Source: Acidobacteriaceae bacterium UBA1795 (GTDB lineage: Bacteria; Acidobacteriota; Terriglobia; Terriglobales; Acidobacteriaceae). Taken from it: a stretch of 7,447 nucleotides of DNA. The stretch is from assembly GCA_002314435.1 (NCBI GenBank), contig DCFV01000128.1:597-8043 (forward strand), written 5' to 3'. Position 1 is the first letter of the stretch; the number at the start of each line of letters is the position of its first letter. The notes beneath the pieces are model-generated. The model did no database searches. It saw only the letters and a list, made by a program, of their open reading frames with translations, and was not told the DNA's origin. Shown here piece by piece: positions 6,288-7,447 of the stretch. The translations under genes were made by a program, and so were the position numbers.

Positions 6288-6944
6288 ATGTTTCGGGATC
6301 GCAGAGATGCGGGCCGTGCCGCGGCCAGAGCTGTGGCGGCACTGGGCGACCTGGGAGATGCGGTGGTGCTGGCGCTGCCGCGCGGCGGGGTGCCGGTTGC
6401 GTATGAGGTGGCGCGCGCCTGCCACCTGCCGCTGGACATACTGCTGGTGCGCAAGCTCGGCGCACCCCACCAACGAGAATTGGCAGTGGGCGCACTTGCC
6501 AGCGGGGGAGCCGTCGTATTGAATGCACGGATCGTCTCCGCGCTGCATCTCTCGGAGTCGGCGCTCGCAAGCGAGATCGCCGCCGAGCAGGCGGAGATCA
6601 ACCGGCAGGAGAAGCTTTACCGCGAAGGACGCCCAGCGATTCGGTTCGATGGGCGCACGGTGATTCTGGTGGACGATGGGCTGGCAACTGGCGCCACCAT
6701 GCGCGCCGCCATCCGCGCCGTCCGGCCCCGCGCGCGGCGCGTTGTTGTAGCCGTTCCCGTGGGGGCAGCCGACACCTGCGCGGAGTTGGCCCACGAGGCG
6801 GACCAGGTGGTGTGCCTCGATAAGCCGGAGTCGTTTGATGCGGTAAGCCAGTCCTACTACGAGTTTGAGCAAACAAGCGATGCGGAGGTGCGCGCCCTGC
6901 TGGCGGCAGTTCGCCCTGAGCCGCCGCTCCGTCAGGCTGACTGA
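6288..6944 (+). CDS. Predicted phosphoribosyltransferase (COG1926 type)
   Basis: This 218-residue protein has the type I phosphoribosyltransferase fold. The PRPP-binding loop VDDGLATGAT is at 128-137, with the acidic pair Asp129-Asp130. PRGGVPVAYE (31-40) and LVRKLGAPHQRELAVGAL (53-70) are the other blocks typical of the COG1926 group. These proteins have no firmly assigned substrate; they look like nucleobase phosphoribosyltransferases but lack a readable base-specificity signature. The start at 6288 is supported by GGAG at 6277-6280, seven bases upstream, and by the family-like N-terminus FRDRRDAG. The much longer frame open from 5844 is antisense to the ligase gene and not a real extension. 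The gene is divergent from the carboxylate-amine ligase, with 114 bases between starts, and its last 13 bases overlap the end of the convergent ATP-grasp gene. Confidence 0.92.
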   Translation: MFRDRRDAGRAAARAVAALGDLGDAVVLALPRGGVPVAYEVARACHLPLDILLVRKLGAPHQRELAVGALASGGAVVLNARIVSALHLSESALASEIAAEQAEINRQEKLYREGRPAIRFDGRTVILVDDGLATGATMRAAIRAVRPRARRVVVAVPVGAADTCAELAHEADQVVCLDKPESFDAVSQSYYEFEQTSDAEVRALLAAVRPEPPLRQAD

Positions 6945-7447
6945 TCCGGACTCGGCGGCGCGGGCTTCGCCATGGCGGCGGCTTTCGCCGGCCGCTTTGG
7001 CGAGAGCTTCTTGGCTTTCTTCTTCGCCGGTGCGGCCGGTGCTCCCAGAAACGCCGCCCAGCGCAACTCTGGCACATGAGGAGCGGTCTTAACCTTGGCA
7101 ATCGCCAGGTCGGCGACCTCGCGCACAATCCAGTCGAAATTGGCCTGACCTACGGAGTGCAGATCGGCATCCGGTGCGGGATTCATAAAGTCGATAGCAT
7201 AAGGCACGCCGTTCTCCACAGCGAACTCGACGGTGTTCAGGTCGTAGCCCAGCGCACGGCATAGGGTGAGCGCGTCTCTCTCCACTCGACGAAGCAGGCT
7301 CTTCGGGTATGCGGGCGGGTCCTGCAGGTAGCGCTCGTGGTGCGGCCGGCGCGGGTCATAGGGCATGATGTGTACCTTTTTCTGCCCAACCACGTAGCAA
7401 CGGAAGTATTCCTGAAACTCGACAGCTTTTTGAAACATCATACAAAG
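6932..7447 (-). CDS. ATP-grasp ligase, C-terminal part (runs off the window)
   Basis: Only the 3' part of this gene is present: the frame is open to the right edge, and the Met at 7441 is probably internal because two in-frame codons precede it without a stop. Residues are counted from that Met. EYFRCYVVGQ (11-20) is the central ATP-grasp strand. Glu72 in TVEFAVENG and the Asp84...Asn87 pair in YAIDFMNPAPD match the Mg-ATP ligands of RimK/glutathione-synthase-type ATP-grasp enzymes, which activate a carboxylate as an acyl phosphate for amide formation. After the fold ends near residue 130, a tail of about 36 residues rich in Ala, Lys and Pro follows and looks disordered. The substrate is unknown. 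Its stop codon lies inside the end of the phosphoribosyltransferase gene. The YbdK-type ligase on the same strand is a possible functional partner. Confidence 0.85.
   Translation of the reverse strand, partial: LCMMFQKAVEFQEYFRCYVVGQKKVHIMPYDPRRPHHERYLQDPPAYPKSLLRRVERDALTLCRALGYDLNTVEFAVENGVPYAIDFMNPAPDADLHSVGQANFDWIVREVADLAIAKVKTAPHVPELRWAAFLGAPAAPAKKKAKKLSPKRPAKAAAMAKPAPPSPDQSA

Overview
The window is GC-rich bacterial chromosome. The protein families fit the phylum Acidobacteriota, probably class Terriglobia (the Acidobacteriaceae type). This assignment is an inference from remembered family resemblance, mainly the 7-TM and small membrane-anchored hypothetical proteins on the left; no 16S or marker gene is present. 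No tRNA, rRNA, CRISPR array, insertion sequence, integrase or phage gene is visible. Apart from the left end, it reads as ordinary core or metabolic chromosome with alternating gene orientation.

Left region (1-1820): a stem-loop followed by a T tract (63-112) precedes a gene for a seven-helix membrane protein of unknown function (128-919). A leader or spacer of about 320 bases with small inverted repeats follows. Next comes a gene for a 172-residue protein with one N-terminal membrane anchor and a helical cytoplasmic part (1243-1761). A perfect 16-bp hairpin (1779-1814) closes the unit and probably terminates transcription from both sides. This region looks poorer in GC than the rest and holds the only genes without a recognisable function.

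Middle region (1846-5053): two minus-strand genes, an M29-type metallo-aminopeptidase (2892-3938) followed 71 bases later by an aldo/keto reductase (1846-2820), are divergent from an L-lactate dehydrogenase on the plus strand (4100-5053). The 161-base divergent region carries a perfect 12-bp inverted repeat. One arm lies in each untranslated leader and each arm contains that gene's likely ribosome binding site.

Right region (5067-7447): a YbdK/GCS2-type carboxylate-amine ligase (minus), a COG1926-type phosphoribosyltransferase (plus) and the C-terminal part of an ATP-grasp ligase (minus, running off the window). The two ligases are on the same strand and both belong to amide-bond-forming superfamilies, so they may act in one small-peptide or amide pathway. 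The phosphoribosyltransferase between them is divergent from the first ligase, and its stop codon overlaps the end of the second by 13 bases.

No complete, obviously new system is visible. The best leads are the mirrored repeat in the peptidase/LDH divergent region, the two uncharacterised membrane genes on the left, and the ligase pair on the right.
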